From an uncultured Mycoplasmatota bacterium (GTDB lineage: Bacteria > Bacillota_I > Bacilli_A > RF39 > UBA660), in the NCBI GenBank assembly GCA_946494435.1, contig CAMMBO010000040.1, forward strand, positions 1 to 7,544: a stretch of DNA of 7,544 bases, read 5' to 3'. Numbering within the stretch: the stretch's first letter is position 1; each line of letters begins with the position of its first letter. Position numbers and translations under genes: made by a program. Shown here piece after piece: positions 1 to 6,020 of this stretch. Under the pieces are notes generated by a model that was given only the letters and a program-made list of their open reading frames with translations, did not search any database and was not told the DNA's origin.

Positions 1-139
1 CATCTTTAATCTTACTATTAAGTTCTGTAATAATACCTTTCTTACTTAAATATTTAATGTGTAATTCATTAAGACTCTTTAAGTCTTTAACACTACTTAA
101 ATCTTTTTCAATTTCTTTTTTAATATCTTCTATATTCAT
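1..139 (-). CDS. pheS: Phenylalanyl-tRNA synthetase alpha subunit, N-terminal fragment (cut by window edge)
   Basis: Only the first 46 codons are present; the gene continues past base 1. The visible part reads as the N-terminal coiled-coil region of bacterial PheS: a charged helix followed by LKSLNELHIKYLSKKG and ITEL, which matches the family pattern of LK..N..R..YLGKKG..TE. PheS with PheT charges tRNA-Phe in the cytoplasm as an alpha2-beta2 enzyme. The ATG at 139-137 is preceded by an AAAGGAGATG ribosome binding site and lies one base after the TGA of the upstream HAD gene, so the two are probably translated in a coupled way. The T-box leader with a Phe (UUC) specifier about 640 bases upstream independently supports the call. 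The catalytic domain is outside the window, so the identification rests on the N-terminus plus context. Confidence 0.9.
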   Translation of the reverse strand, partial: MNIEDIKKEIEKDLSSVKDLKSLNELHIKYLSKKGIITELNSKIKD

Positions 140-140
140 A

Positions 141-764
141 TCAATACATCTCCTTTATCTTAACTAATCTTTTTATATGAGGAACATCTACATCTTCTTT
201 AGGACTATAGTAAACTGTTCTAAGCCCTGCCTTCTTCGCTCCTAATATGTCTTTATCATAATTATCTCCTACCATTACACATTCACTTGGTTTATAAGGC
301 CCACAAGCATAAAGAAAACCTTCTTTACTTGGTTTCATATATAAATCCCCACCAATTATTTCTTTAAAATAAGAATCTAATCCTAGGCTTTTAAGTCTGC
401 CTTCCTGTGTTTTTTGAAACCAATTAGAATATATAACATTTTCTATTCCCTTGCTGTTTAAATAATCAAGGACATCTATCACTCCAGGATGAATACTCTC
501 ATTAATATTTATCATGTAATCAGACCATTTATCTATCAATTCTTCACTAATAATAGTATTACATCCATCACTAAGAAATTTACTAAGGGTCTTTTTATCA
601 TACTTAGGATACTCTTTTTCATAAGCATTTAACAAATCCCAACGATTTTTTTTAAATTTTAGAAAATCTTCTTCACTTAAGTTTGCCCTAAATAGTTCTT
701 CTTCTTTTGAAAAATCTCCATCTAGAATTGTTCCATCCAAGTCCCAAATAAATCGTTTAACCAT
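141..764 (-). CDS. HAD-family hydrolase (subfamily I, helical cap) in the Phe T-box operon
   Basis: A complete 207-residue haloacid dehalogenase-type hydrolase, probably a cytoplasmic phosphatase. All four motifs are visible: motif I DLDGT with nucleophile D8 and acid/base D10; motif II S113 in YSNW; motif III K144 in MKPSKEG; motif IV GDNYDKD with G166, D167 and D172. Residues of about 14-90 between motifs I and II form a helical C1-type cap, which sets substrate choice, so the substrate cannot be read from sequence. The start is the ATG at 764-762, four bases after an AGGAGGAG ribosome binding site. The gene lies directly behind a phenylalanine T-box and one base before pheS, so it should be made when uncharged tRNA-Phe accumulates. 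This placement is unusual, since I would expect pheS to follow the T-box directly. A role in repair or removal of an aminoacylation-linked metabolite is only inference. Confidence 0.9.
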   Translation of the reverse strand: MVKRFIWDLDGTILDGDFSKEEELFRANLSEEDFLKFKKNRWDLLNAYEKEYPKYDKKTLSKFLSDGCNTIISEELIDKWSDYMININESIHPGVIDVLDYLNSKGIENVIYSNWFQKTQEGRLKSLGLDSYFKEIIGGDLYMKPSKEGFLYACGPYKPSECVMVGDNYDKDILGAKKAGLRTVYYSPKEDVDVPHIKRLVKIKEMY

Positions 765-774
765 AACTCCTCCT

Positions 775-845
775 AAAATAAAAATAACTATAACTTAAGG
801 GAGTCTACAAGAAGTATACTCTGTACCACCTTAATTTATAGTTAT
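775..845 (-). terminator. Intrinsic terminator of the Phe T-box
   Basis: On the minus strand, ATAACTATAAATTAAGG (845-829) pairs with CCTTAAGTTATAGTTAT (800-784), 16 of 17 positions with one A-G mismatch. The loop side holds the T-box sequence and a smaller GAGT/ACTC pairing. TTTTTATTTT (784-775) follows at once, and the HAD ribosome binding site begins at 774. The 5' arm overlaps the conserved GGTGGTAC element, so the terminator and the tRNA-stabilised antiterminator exclude each other. Confidence 0.88.
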
Positions 846-1002
846 TATAACTAACTCATTAATCTTAACGCGATAAACGCCTATAATTTTGTTATAGGAA
901 CTCCTAAGATGAATTCATAAACTATTCTTATCTATTTCCACCTACCATAGACTCTCTTTAAAGACATCATTTACTACTACTTCTTAATCATTGCCATTTC
1001 AT
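775..1002 (-). promoter_or_regulatory. T-box riboswitch, phenylalanine (UUC) specifier
   Basis: Read on the minus strand, this leader has the canonical T-box parts in order. The Stem I apical platform shows AGAGAGT (957-951) and GGTAGGTGGAA (946-936). The specifier region reads TGAATTCATC, with TTC at 913-911 as the likely codon, followed by the usual purine. A 7-bp hairpin CCTATAA/TTATAGG (898-892 with 886-880) follows. The T-box sequence AAGGTGGTACAGAG is at 832-819, and its TGGT bulge (828-825) can pair with the ACCA end of tRNA-Phe. An intrinsic terminator overlaps the T-box sequence. Uncharged tRNA-Phe should stabilise the antiterminator and allow transcription of the HAD gene and pheS. 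The 5' edge is estimated from the promoter and Stem I is not folded base by base here. Confidence 0.93.
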
Positions 1003-1007
1003 GAATT

Positions 1008-1037
1008 ACTATATCATATTTAAAAGATAATTGTAAA
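1008..1037 (-). promoter_or_regulatory. Probable sigma-A promoter of the T-box/HAD/pheS unit
   Basis: TTTACA at 1037-1032, an 18-base spacer, then TATAGT at 1013-1008, predicting a start near 1002, just ahead of Stem I. An overlapping TATGAT (1018-1013) is an alternative -10 but lacks a good -35. The promoter sits within about 40 bases after the stop codon of the preceding gene, where I see no strong terminator, so some read-through into the T-box leader is possible. Confidence 0.6.
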
Positions 1038-1046
1038 TAGAAAATA

Positions 1047-1592
1047 TTACTTTTTATTAAGTGAATACTTCTTTTCTAACTCTAAAACTTTATCTCTTCT
1101 TTCTTCCATTTCTACTAAATAGTTATAGTTATAATCTCCTGCTAAATAGTTAGTTAAATTTCTTGCCATTAAATTATTCATATAATCATCATAATTATCA
1201 GCATAAACTTCAGCATTATATAACTGTTCTATTAAAATCTTAAGATCACTAATATATTTAGTATCATTAGTAATATCTAATCCTTCTAAAACTCTTTTAT
1301 AATTATCAAAAGCAACTTTACCACTATCTAGTCCTAATAAAATCATCTTTCTAAGTTCTCTTTTTCTAGGTATAAAGATACCTAAAGTACTCCTAACATA
1401 CAAAGAACCTTTAATAGTAAACCTATTCCATTCTTTTAAATTATTTATACTATCATAAATATCTACACCTATTTGTTTTAATAATATATTATAATTATTA
1501 ACAGAGAGATTTCCATTTGTACTTATCTCTTTATCAATAAATTTCTTTCTATCTTTCATTATTTCTAAAGGATAATTAAATTTTTCTTTCAT
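1047..1592 (-). CDS. Hypothetical protein, unrecognised family (181 aa)
   Basis: I do not recognise this protein. It is 181 residues, predicted cytoplasmic, with no signal peptide or membrane segment, and appears mostly helical. It is rich in Asn, Tyr, Asp and Lys. A basic patch PRKRELRKM (residues 75-83) precedes a hydrophobic stretch, an acidic Tyr/Asn-rich part follows at 128-160 (ADNYDDYMNN, AGDYNYNY), and the C-terminus is a charged helix (EMEERRDKVLELEKK). The ATG at 1592-1590 is chosen over an in-frame TTG at 1616. An AGAGGG ribosome binding site lies nine bases before the ATG, and the promoter at 1650-1622 predicts transcription starting at about 1615, inside the TTG reading. It stands alone: the frr terminator lies upstream and the T-box promoter downstream. 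Codon use resembles its neighbours. No function is proposed. Confidence 0.72.
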   Translation of the reverse strand: MKEKFNYPLEIMKDRKKFIDKEISTNGNLSVNNYNILLKQIGVDIYDSINNLKEWNRFTIKGSLYVRSTLGIFIPRKRELRKMILLGLDSGKVAFDNYKRVLEGLDITNDTKYISDLKILIEQLYNAEVYADNYDDYMNNLMARNLTNYLAGDYNYNYLVEMEERRDKVLELEKKYSLNKK

Positions 1593-1621
1593 CAACAAAT
1601 TCCCTCTTTCTAACAAAACAT

Positions 1622-1650
1622 ATTATATACTAAAATAAGCCTAAAGTAAA
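1622..1650 (-). promoter_or_regulatory. Sigma-A-type promoter of the 181-aa hypothetical gene
   Basis: TTTACT at 1650-1645, a spacer of exactly 17 bases, then a perfect TATAAT at 1627-1622. The predicted start near 1615 gives a leader of about 23 bases to the ATG at 1592. The -35 box begins right after the U-rich tail of the frr terminator, so termination of one unit and initiation of the next are packed into about 60 bases. Confidence 0.75.
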
Positions 1651-1679
1651 TAAAATTAAAAGTAGTGCTAAACACTACT
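1651..1679 (-). terminator. Intrinsic terminator after frr, overlapping its stop codon
   Basis: On the minus strand AGTAGTG (1679-1673), loop TTTAG, CACTACT (1667-1661), a perfect 7-bp stem, then TTTAATTTTA. The frr stop codon TAG (1680-1678) overlaps the 5' arm. The stem is short and the U-tract is interrupted by A's, so termination may be incomplete, but the position at the end of the gene run fits. Confidence 0.75.
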
Positions 1680-2223
1680 ATACAGTCATTAATTCTTTTT
1701 CTTTATCTTTATAGATATTATCTATATCTTTATTATAGTCATTAACAAGGTCTTGAACATCCTTCATCATACCTTTTTCTTCATCTTCAGGAAGTTCCAT
1801 CTTCTCTATTTTTTCATTAGCTTCATGTCTAATATTTCTAATAGATACTTTAGCTTCCTCAGCCATGGCTTTAACTTGTTTAGTAAGTTCTTTACGTCGC
1901 TCTTCTGTTAAGGCAGGTATAACTATTCTAATAGTTTCTCCATCATTAGAAGGATTATAACCAAGATTTGCGGCGATAATAGCTTTCTCTATATTACCTA
2001 AACAACCTCTATCAAAAGGTTTAATAAGTAATTGAGTTGCCTCTGGTACTGAGATAGTTGCAAGACTCTTTAATGGAGTCATAGAACCATAATAATCAAC
2101 AACAACACCATCTAAACTAGAAGGATTAGCACGTCCTGCTCTAACTGTTGTAAATCGTTTTTCTAAGTTAGCAAGAGCCCCTTTCATTTTATTTTCAACA
2201 TCTCTAATAAATTCACTATTCAT
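1678..2223 (-). CDS. frr: Ribosome recycling factor
   Basis: A complete 181-residue RRF, close to the usual length of about 185. RRF acts with EF-G to split the post-termination ribosome so that its subunits can be reused. Family signatures are clear: TVRAGRANPSSLDG (residues 26-39, the helical tip region), YYGSMTPL (44-51), ISVPEA (57-62), IEKAI..ANLGYNP (78-91), LTEERRKELTKQ (105-116) and VSIRNIRHEAN (126-136). The ATG at 2223-2221 follows a GAGGAGA ribosome binding site by seven bases. It is the last gene of the run from sigK, 49 bases after yqeH, and a terminator overlaps its stop. In many Bacillota frr follows pyrH; here it follows yqeH instead, so the usual rpsB-tsf-pyrH-frr order is broken at this locus. 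Confidence 0.97.
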   Translation of the reverse strand: MNSEFIRDVENKMKGALANLEKRFTTVRAGRANPSSLDGVVVDYYGSMTPLKSLATISVPEATQLLIKPFDRGCLGNIEKAIIAANLGYNPSNDGETIRIVIPALTEERRKELTKQVKAMAEEAKVSIRNIRHEANEKIEKMELPEDEEKGMMKDVQDLVNDYNKDIDNIYKDKEKELMTV

Positions 2224-2243
2224 AACATCTTCTCCTCAATTAA

Positions 2244-2272
2244 ATTTTACTATAAATATTACAAAATATCAA
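2244..2272 (-). promoter_or_regulatory. Possible internal promoter for frr
   Basis: In the 49-base gap after yqeH: TTGATA (2272-2267), 17 bases, TAAAAT (2249-2244). The predicted start (about 2237) falls on the first base of the GAGGAGA ribosome binding site, so the leader would be only about 14 bases. Gaps this AT-rich yield such matches by chance; treat it as a candidate that could give frr expression independent of the sigK end of the operon. Confidence 0.38.
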
Positions 2273-3274
2273 TTATATTAAATTACTTCTTTTATAAGTA
2301 CTTACTTTAGAATCTAAATATATATCAACAGTTCCTTTATTAACACCTTTTATAAAGCCTAGTCCATTAATACATATATCTTCGTCATAACCCATTTCAT
2401 AAGTTCTTTTTTGTAAGTCTTTTAAATCATCATGCTTACTTGATATTCTTCTAATCTTTAAATCATTAGACATATAGAATGTAAAACTATTTCTTTCTCC
2501 TTCTACATAATCCATTCTAAAGAAGTTATCTACTATTACACTTTGTCCTTTCCTAAGTTGAAAAGTCTTAGGTTTAATCTCTTTTTTAGGACTTATCTTC
2601 TTAAATTCATCATCACTAATATAATTAACTATACTACCACTATCAACTAGTCCTGGTGTATCTATAAGAGTTAAATACTCATTTATTTCTATTTCTACTG
2701 TATTTAAGGTAGTAGAAGGAAGTGGTGATATAGTAAGTTCTCTATCACTAGTAGAATAGTTTCTTAATAATTTATTTATCAAAGTACTCTTTCCGGCATT
2801 AGTATGTCCTACTACATAGACATTATTAGTAGTCTGATATAGTTTTATCTGCTTTAATAAATAATCTATATTATAGTTCTTCTCACTACTTATAACTACT
2901 ACTTTATCAAAGATATCATTATCTTTAAAATAATCTATTAGTTTATCATCATTAACTGATTTAGGTAGGACATCTCTTTTATTTAAAACTAATATCATCT
3001 TATTAGGAATAATCTCTCTAATCTTATTGATATCTTCTTCTATATTAAGTAAATCTGCAATATATAAAACTAAATCTTTAGTCTCTCCTACACTTTTAAG
3101 TATCTCTATATACTCATCATTACTCTTAGTAACTATTTGATACTCTCCATAGTTTTTAATTCTAAAACATCTTTGACAATAATCTTTATCTAAACTAGTA
3201 GTATAGCCTTCCCCTAAGATATTCTCATCTTGAAGTTTAACTCCACATCCAAGACAATACTTCTCACTATTCAT
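2273..3274 (-). CDS. yqeH: Circularly permuted ribosome-biogenesis GTPase YqeH
   Basis: A complete 333-residue YqeH, somewhat shorter than the roughly 366-residue Bacillus subtilis protein. An N-terminal zinc finger has CLGC (C7, C10) and CQRC (C33, C36). The GTPase motifs then run in permuted order: G4 NKRD (98-101), G5 around SSEK (129-132), G1/P-loop GHTNAGKST (156-164), G2 region near PLPSTT (184-189) and G3 DTPG (205-208). The C-terminal part carries the typical GLGFIKG motif (304-310). YqeH binds the 30S subunit and is needed for its maturation. Its ATG (3274-3272) lies inside the end of yqeG, sharing eight bases (ATGAATAG), with AAGGAAAG as ribosome binding site, so translation is probably coupled. 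In B. subtilis yqeG-yqeH continues into aroE (aroD), yhbY, nadD, yqeK and rsfS; here frr follows directly. Confidence 0.97.
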   Translation of the reverse strand: MNSEKYCLGCGVKLQDENILGEGYTTSLDKDYCQRCFRIKNYGEYQIVTKSNDEYIEILKSVGETKDLVLYIADLLNIEEDINKIREIIPNKMILVLNKRDVLPKSVNDDKLIDYFKDNDIFDKVVVISSEKNYNIDYLLKQIKLYQTTNNVYVVGHTNAGKSTLINKLLRNYSTSDRELTISPLPSTTLNTVEIEINEYLTLIDTPGLVDSGSIVNYISDDEFKKISPKKEIKPKTFQLRKGQSVIVDNFFRMDYVEGERNSFTFYMSNDLKIRRISSKHDDLKDLQKRTYEMGYDEDICINGLGFIKGVNKGTVDIYLDSKVSTYKRSNLI

Positions 3275-3782
3275 AATACTTTCCTTTCTTGAAAAGATTA
3301 TTCTTACTATATTTATTCATAATCTTCTCTTCTAAATATCTATTAATATTAGTAATCTTTAAATCTTTAACTGCTAAAGGGTCTACAAATATCTTAGTAA
3401 TATGACCTTTATAACCATAACCCATATCTGTCATAAATTGGTCCCCTATGATAGCGATAGATTTAGACTCTAAATTATATTTAGATTTAATTTTTTTAAG
3501 TGTTCTAATAGTAGGTTTTAAAGCAAAGGGATAATAATCTACTCCTAAGTCTTCACCAAAGGTAGATACCCTTTTTTTAGGACTATTAGACACTATAATT
3601 ACTAAAAAGTCTTTCTTTAATTTAGTAATTAACTCTTTAACTTTATCTTCTACTTTAGTAGAGTCTATTAAAGCCAGAGTATTATCTAAATCAAAGATTA
3701 AACATTTAATATCTTTTTTCTTTAACTTATCATAATTAATATCAAAGATATTTTTCTTATAAATATCTGGTAAATATTTCAT
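3267..3782 (-). CDS. yqeG: YqeG family HAD (type III) phosphatase
   Basis: 171 residues, a cap-less HAD phosphatase of the YqeG family. Motif I is DLDNT with D31 and D33, motif II has S65 in VSNS, motif III has K89 in ALKPT, and motif IV is GDQFMTD with G113, D114 and D119. The N-terminus MKYLPDIYKKNIFDI matches the family opening (about M..LP..Y..SI.DI). This sets the start at the ATG 3782-3780, seven bases after a GAGGAG ribosome binding site (3795-3790). An in-frame reading to 3815 adds 11 residues but runs across that site. The family is almost always beside yqeH, as here (8-bp overlap), and is assumed to help in ribosome biogenesis or phosphate metabolism; its substrate is not established to my knowledge. 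The 47-base gap to the deacetylase holds no clear terminator, so it probably belongs to the sigK-frr transcript. Confidence 0.93.
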   Translation of the reverse strand: MKYLPDIYKKNIFDINYDKLKKKDIKCLIFDLDNTLALIDSTKVEDKVKELITKLKKDFLVIIVSNSPKKRVSTFGEDLGVDYYPFALKPTIRTLKKIKSKYNLESKSIAIIGDQFMTDMGYGYKGHITKIFVDPLAVKDLKITNINRYLEEKIMNKYSKNNLFKKGKYYE

Positions 3783-3829
3783 AGTCTTACTCCTCATATA
3801 TTTAGTATATACCAAAATTACATTTAATG

Positions 3830-5239
3830 CTAGTTATTTAGTCTCTGTCTTACAGGCATAGTATTAATATTTATTGATTCAAAGCTATAACCATTACTTA
3901 AACAATAATCAATTATTTTACTTAGAGCATCTCTTGTATAAGTCTTAGTATCATGCATTAGAATAACATTATACTTATCATGAGATAAGCTATTAATAAC
4001 ACTATTATATAGTTTAGTAGGATTAGTTGCAAAAGAAGCATCTCCACTATCAACATTCCAATCATAGTATTGATAACCTTTATTTAAGGTATCATTAACT
4101 AAAGTAGTCATTATTCCTTCTTTATATTTTTTAGAAATAGTATTACTAGAACCACCTGGGAATCTAATTAATTTAGTATCAACTCCTGTTATATTATAGA
4201 TTCTATCTCTAACTTGCTCTAAATCATTAAAGTAATTATCAACTGATGCATAGATAAGGTCATATCTATGACTAGCAGTATGTATACCAATAGAATGTCC
4301 TTCATCTACAATTCTCTTAATCAAAGAATCACTTCCATTCATAGTAACAAAGAATGTCGCTTTAACACCTTTTTCTTTTAAGATATCTAAAATTACATCA
4401 GTAGTACCATCTCTTGGCCCATCATCAAAAGTAAGGTAGATAGTATTAGGTTTTAAAGCCTCTCTTACTCTAACATCTCTTATAAGTTTACTCTTATTAT
4501 TACTATTATCTTTAACTTTATAAATCACTCTATAATCTCCTACTTTAGTAGTATCTATATTGTTAGTAATCTCTACTTTACTAGATAAATCACCATCACA
4601 ATTATCAGTAATAACCACTCCTTCTTCTTGATAATTCTCATTTAAGTTCAAAAAGGTACTACTATCTCCATTTAAGGTAATAATAGGTTTCTCTACATCT
4701 TTGGCAATTATTTTTCTTACAACTTCACTCTTATTACCACTACTGTCTATTACTCTATAAATAATTTTATCTTTTAATCTCTCTACTTTAACTTTATCAG
4801 TAATATCTTTATCTACATTATCATAAGCGGTATATCCAAGTTCTTTATACTCTCCATTAGGACAGTAATATTCTCTTTTGTTACCATTTAATTTAATCTT
4901 AGGTTTTTCTATATCTTTAACAACTACTTCTTTAGGTATATGATAAGTAAAAATATTATCTTTATAAGTATAATTTATATTATATTCTCTATCTTTATTA
5001 GTATTAATATCATCAAGAGGTTTTACAATAGTTTTATTTCCTAATAAATCACTTATTGTTATTCCTTTATCAGTATAATGAGAATTAATATTAACTATTT
5101 CTTTTAAAGGAGCATTCAATGATACTTTAGGAACAAATAAAAAGAAAACACCAAAAAGAACAAGTACTAAAGTAACACTAATATTAATAAAATATTCACT
5201 TTTTGATACTCTTCTTTTCTTTATTTTCTTCCTTTTCAT
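3830..5239 (-). CDS. Membrane-anchored polysaccharide (peptidoglycan) deacetylase with two Ig-like DUF5011 repeats
   Basis: 469 residues. The N-terminus is very basic (MKRKKIKKRR) and is followed by one hydrophobic segment at about 17-37, so the protein is probably a signal-anchor protein facing outside. Two Ig-like DUF5011-type repeats follow at about 106-180 and 178-258, opening with the matching phrases VKDIEKPKIKLNG and AKDVEKPIITLNG. The C-terminal NodB/CE4 domain (about 266-455) has all its motifs: TFDDGP (270-275, D272 and D273), HTASH (H320, H324), RFPGG (359-363), DWNVDSGD (393-400) and ILMHD (426-430). Such enzymes remove acetyl groups from GlcNAc or MurNAc in peptidoglycan, giving lysozyme resistance or spore cortex changes. 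The ATG at 5239-5237 is eight bases after AGGAG; an upstream in-frame GTG (5275) would run through that site. It starts 44 bases after the sigK stop. A link to sporulation is inference from context. Confidence 0.93.
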   Translation of the reverse strand: MKRKKIKKRRVSKSEYFINISVTLVLVLFGVFFLFVPKVSLNAPLKEIVNINSHYTDKGITISDLLGNKTIVKPLDDINTNKDREYNINYTYKDNIFTYHIPKEVVVKDIEKPKIKLNGNKREYYCPNGEYKELGYTAYDNVDKDITDKVKVERLKDKIIYRVIDSSGNKSEVVRKIIAKDVEKPIITLNGDSSTFLNLNENYQEEGVVITDNCDGDLSSKVEITNNIDTTKVGDYRVIYKVKDNSNNKSKLIRDVRVREALKPNTIYLTFDDGPRDGTTDVILDILKEKGVKATFFVTMNGSDSLIKRIVDEGHSIGIHTASHRYDLIYASVDNYFNDLEQVRDRIYNITGVDTKLIRFPGGSSNTISKKYKEGIMTTLVNDTLNKGYQYYDWNVDSGDASFATNPTKLYNSVINSLSHDKYNVILMHDTKTYTRDALSKIIDYCLSNGYSFESININTMPVRQRLNN

Positions 5240-5252
5240 AATCTCAGCTCCT

Positions 5253-5282
5253 AATATTAGTATAACACAATACACTAATATT
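5253..5282 (-). other. Inverted repeat (hairpin) between sigK and the deacetylase gene
   Basis: On the minus strand AATATTAGTGTA (5282-5271), loop TTGTGT, TATACTAATATT (5264-5253): a 12-bp stem with one G-U pair. It fills the gap between the sigK stop and the deacetylase ribosome binding site (5252-5248), which it touches directly. There is no T-run after it on the minus strand, so it is not a standard terminator for sigK; it could be an mRNA processing or stability element or modulate translation start of the deacetylase. Read on the plus strand it ends in ATATTTTT, but no plus-strand gene leads into it. Confidence 0.6.
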
Positions 5283-5283
5283 T

Positions 5284-5994
5284 TTAGCTGAAATCTACAT
5301 CATTATACTTATTATTCTTAATAAACTCTCTAAGTATCTTAGTTAAGGCTCTTTTTTCAATTCGAGATACATAACTTCTAGAGATATTTAATTTATCGGC
5401 AATTTGTTTTTGCGTCCATAAATCATTTCCTTCTAGACCATATCTTTTAACAATAATTTCTTTTTCTCTTTTACTTAAGACTTTTAAGTAAGAGTTAAGT
5501 AGTTTTACGTTATCTTTTAAATTAATCTCTTCGATAAAATCAGGTCTTGGTGCTTTTATAACATCAAGTATTGATATTTCATTACCTTCTTTATCAAAAC
5601 CAACGGGTTCATTTAAGGAAATATTTTTATTATTTTTGTTATTAGCTCGAAAATACATTAATATTTCATTTTGAATACATTTAGCACAGTATGTAGTTAA
5701 CCGATTACCTTTATTAGGAACAAAGGTATCTACCCCTTTAATAAGGCCAATCGTACCAACACTTATAAGGTCATCTTGGTCAACGTTTTTATAATCAAAC
5801 TTTTTAACAATATGAGCGACTAATCTAAGGTTATGTTCTATTAAACTATTACGAGCTTCCTTATCTCCTTCGCCCATTTTTTTAATACACTCTTCTTCCT
5901 CTTCTTTTGATAGTGGTTCTTTAAAGACTTGATTAGAATAACTTGCTGTAAAAGTAAAGAATCCTCTTAGGCTATCAAATAAATTAAACAACAT
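5284..5994 (-). CDS. sigK: RNA polymerase sigma factor, SigK type, with N-terminal pro-sequence
   Basis: 236 residues, a sigma-70 family member of the SigE/SigK group. In B. subtilis SigK directs late mother-cell transcription during sporulation and is made as an inactive membrane-associated precursor. The same architecture is visible here: a hydrophobic pro-sequence (about residues 1-18), then SYSNQVFKEPLS, which lines up with SYVKNNAFPQPLS of B. subtilis pro-SigK, placing the likely cleavage at S18/Y19. Region 2 follows (GDKEARNSLIEHNLRLVAHI from 43, then DDLISVGTIGLIKG and TTYCAKCIQNEILMYFR), and region 4.2 has the helix-turn-helix TQKQIADKLNISRSYVSRIE (194-213). The start is the ATG 5994-5992, six bases after AGGTG; an in-frame GTG at 6003 overlaps that ribosome binding site. 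The gene is uninterrupted, with no skin-like element. It heads the five-gene run ending at frr. Assignment to SigK over SigE rests on the pro-sequence junction. Confidence 0.9.
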   Translation of the reverse strand: MLFNLFDSLRGFFTFTASYSNQVFKEPLSKEEEEECIKKMGEGDKEARNSLIEHNLRLVAHIVKKFDYKNVDQDDLISVGTIGLIKGVDTFVPNKGNRLTTYCAKCIQNEILMYFRANNKNNKNISLNEPVGFDKEGNEISILDVIKAPRPDFIEEINLKDNVKLLNSYLKVLSKREKEIIVKRYGLEGNDLWTQKQIADKLNISRSYVSRIEKRALTKILREFIKNNKYNDVDFS

Positions 5995-6020
5995 TTTTAT
6001 CACCTAATAAATAATATGTC

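Noticed and set aside
1593..1616. TTG start extending the 181-aa hypothetical protein by eight residues
   Set aside because: It would translate through the AGAGGG ribosome binding site and begin at or before the predicted transcription start (about 1615).
3783..3815. Upstream start extending YqeG by 11 residues
   Set aside because: The extension covers the GAGGAG ribosome binding site, and family members begin at the M..LP..Y phrase.
3783..3829. TATACT/TATATA in the gap before yqeG as a promoter
   Set aside because: No -35 element at acceptable spacing; too little in such AT-rich sequence.
5240..5275. GTG start extending the deacetylase by 12 residues
   Set aside because: It runs through the AGGAG site and the hairpin; the basic MKRKK start with proper spacing fits a signal anchor better.
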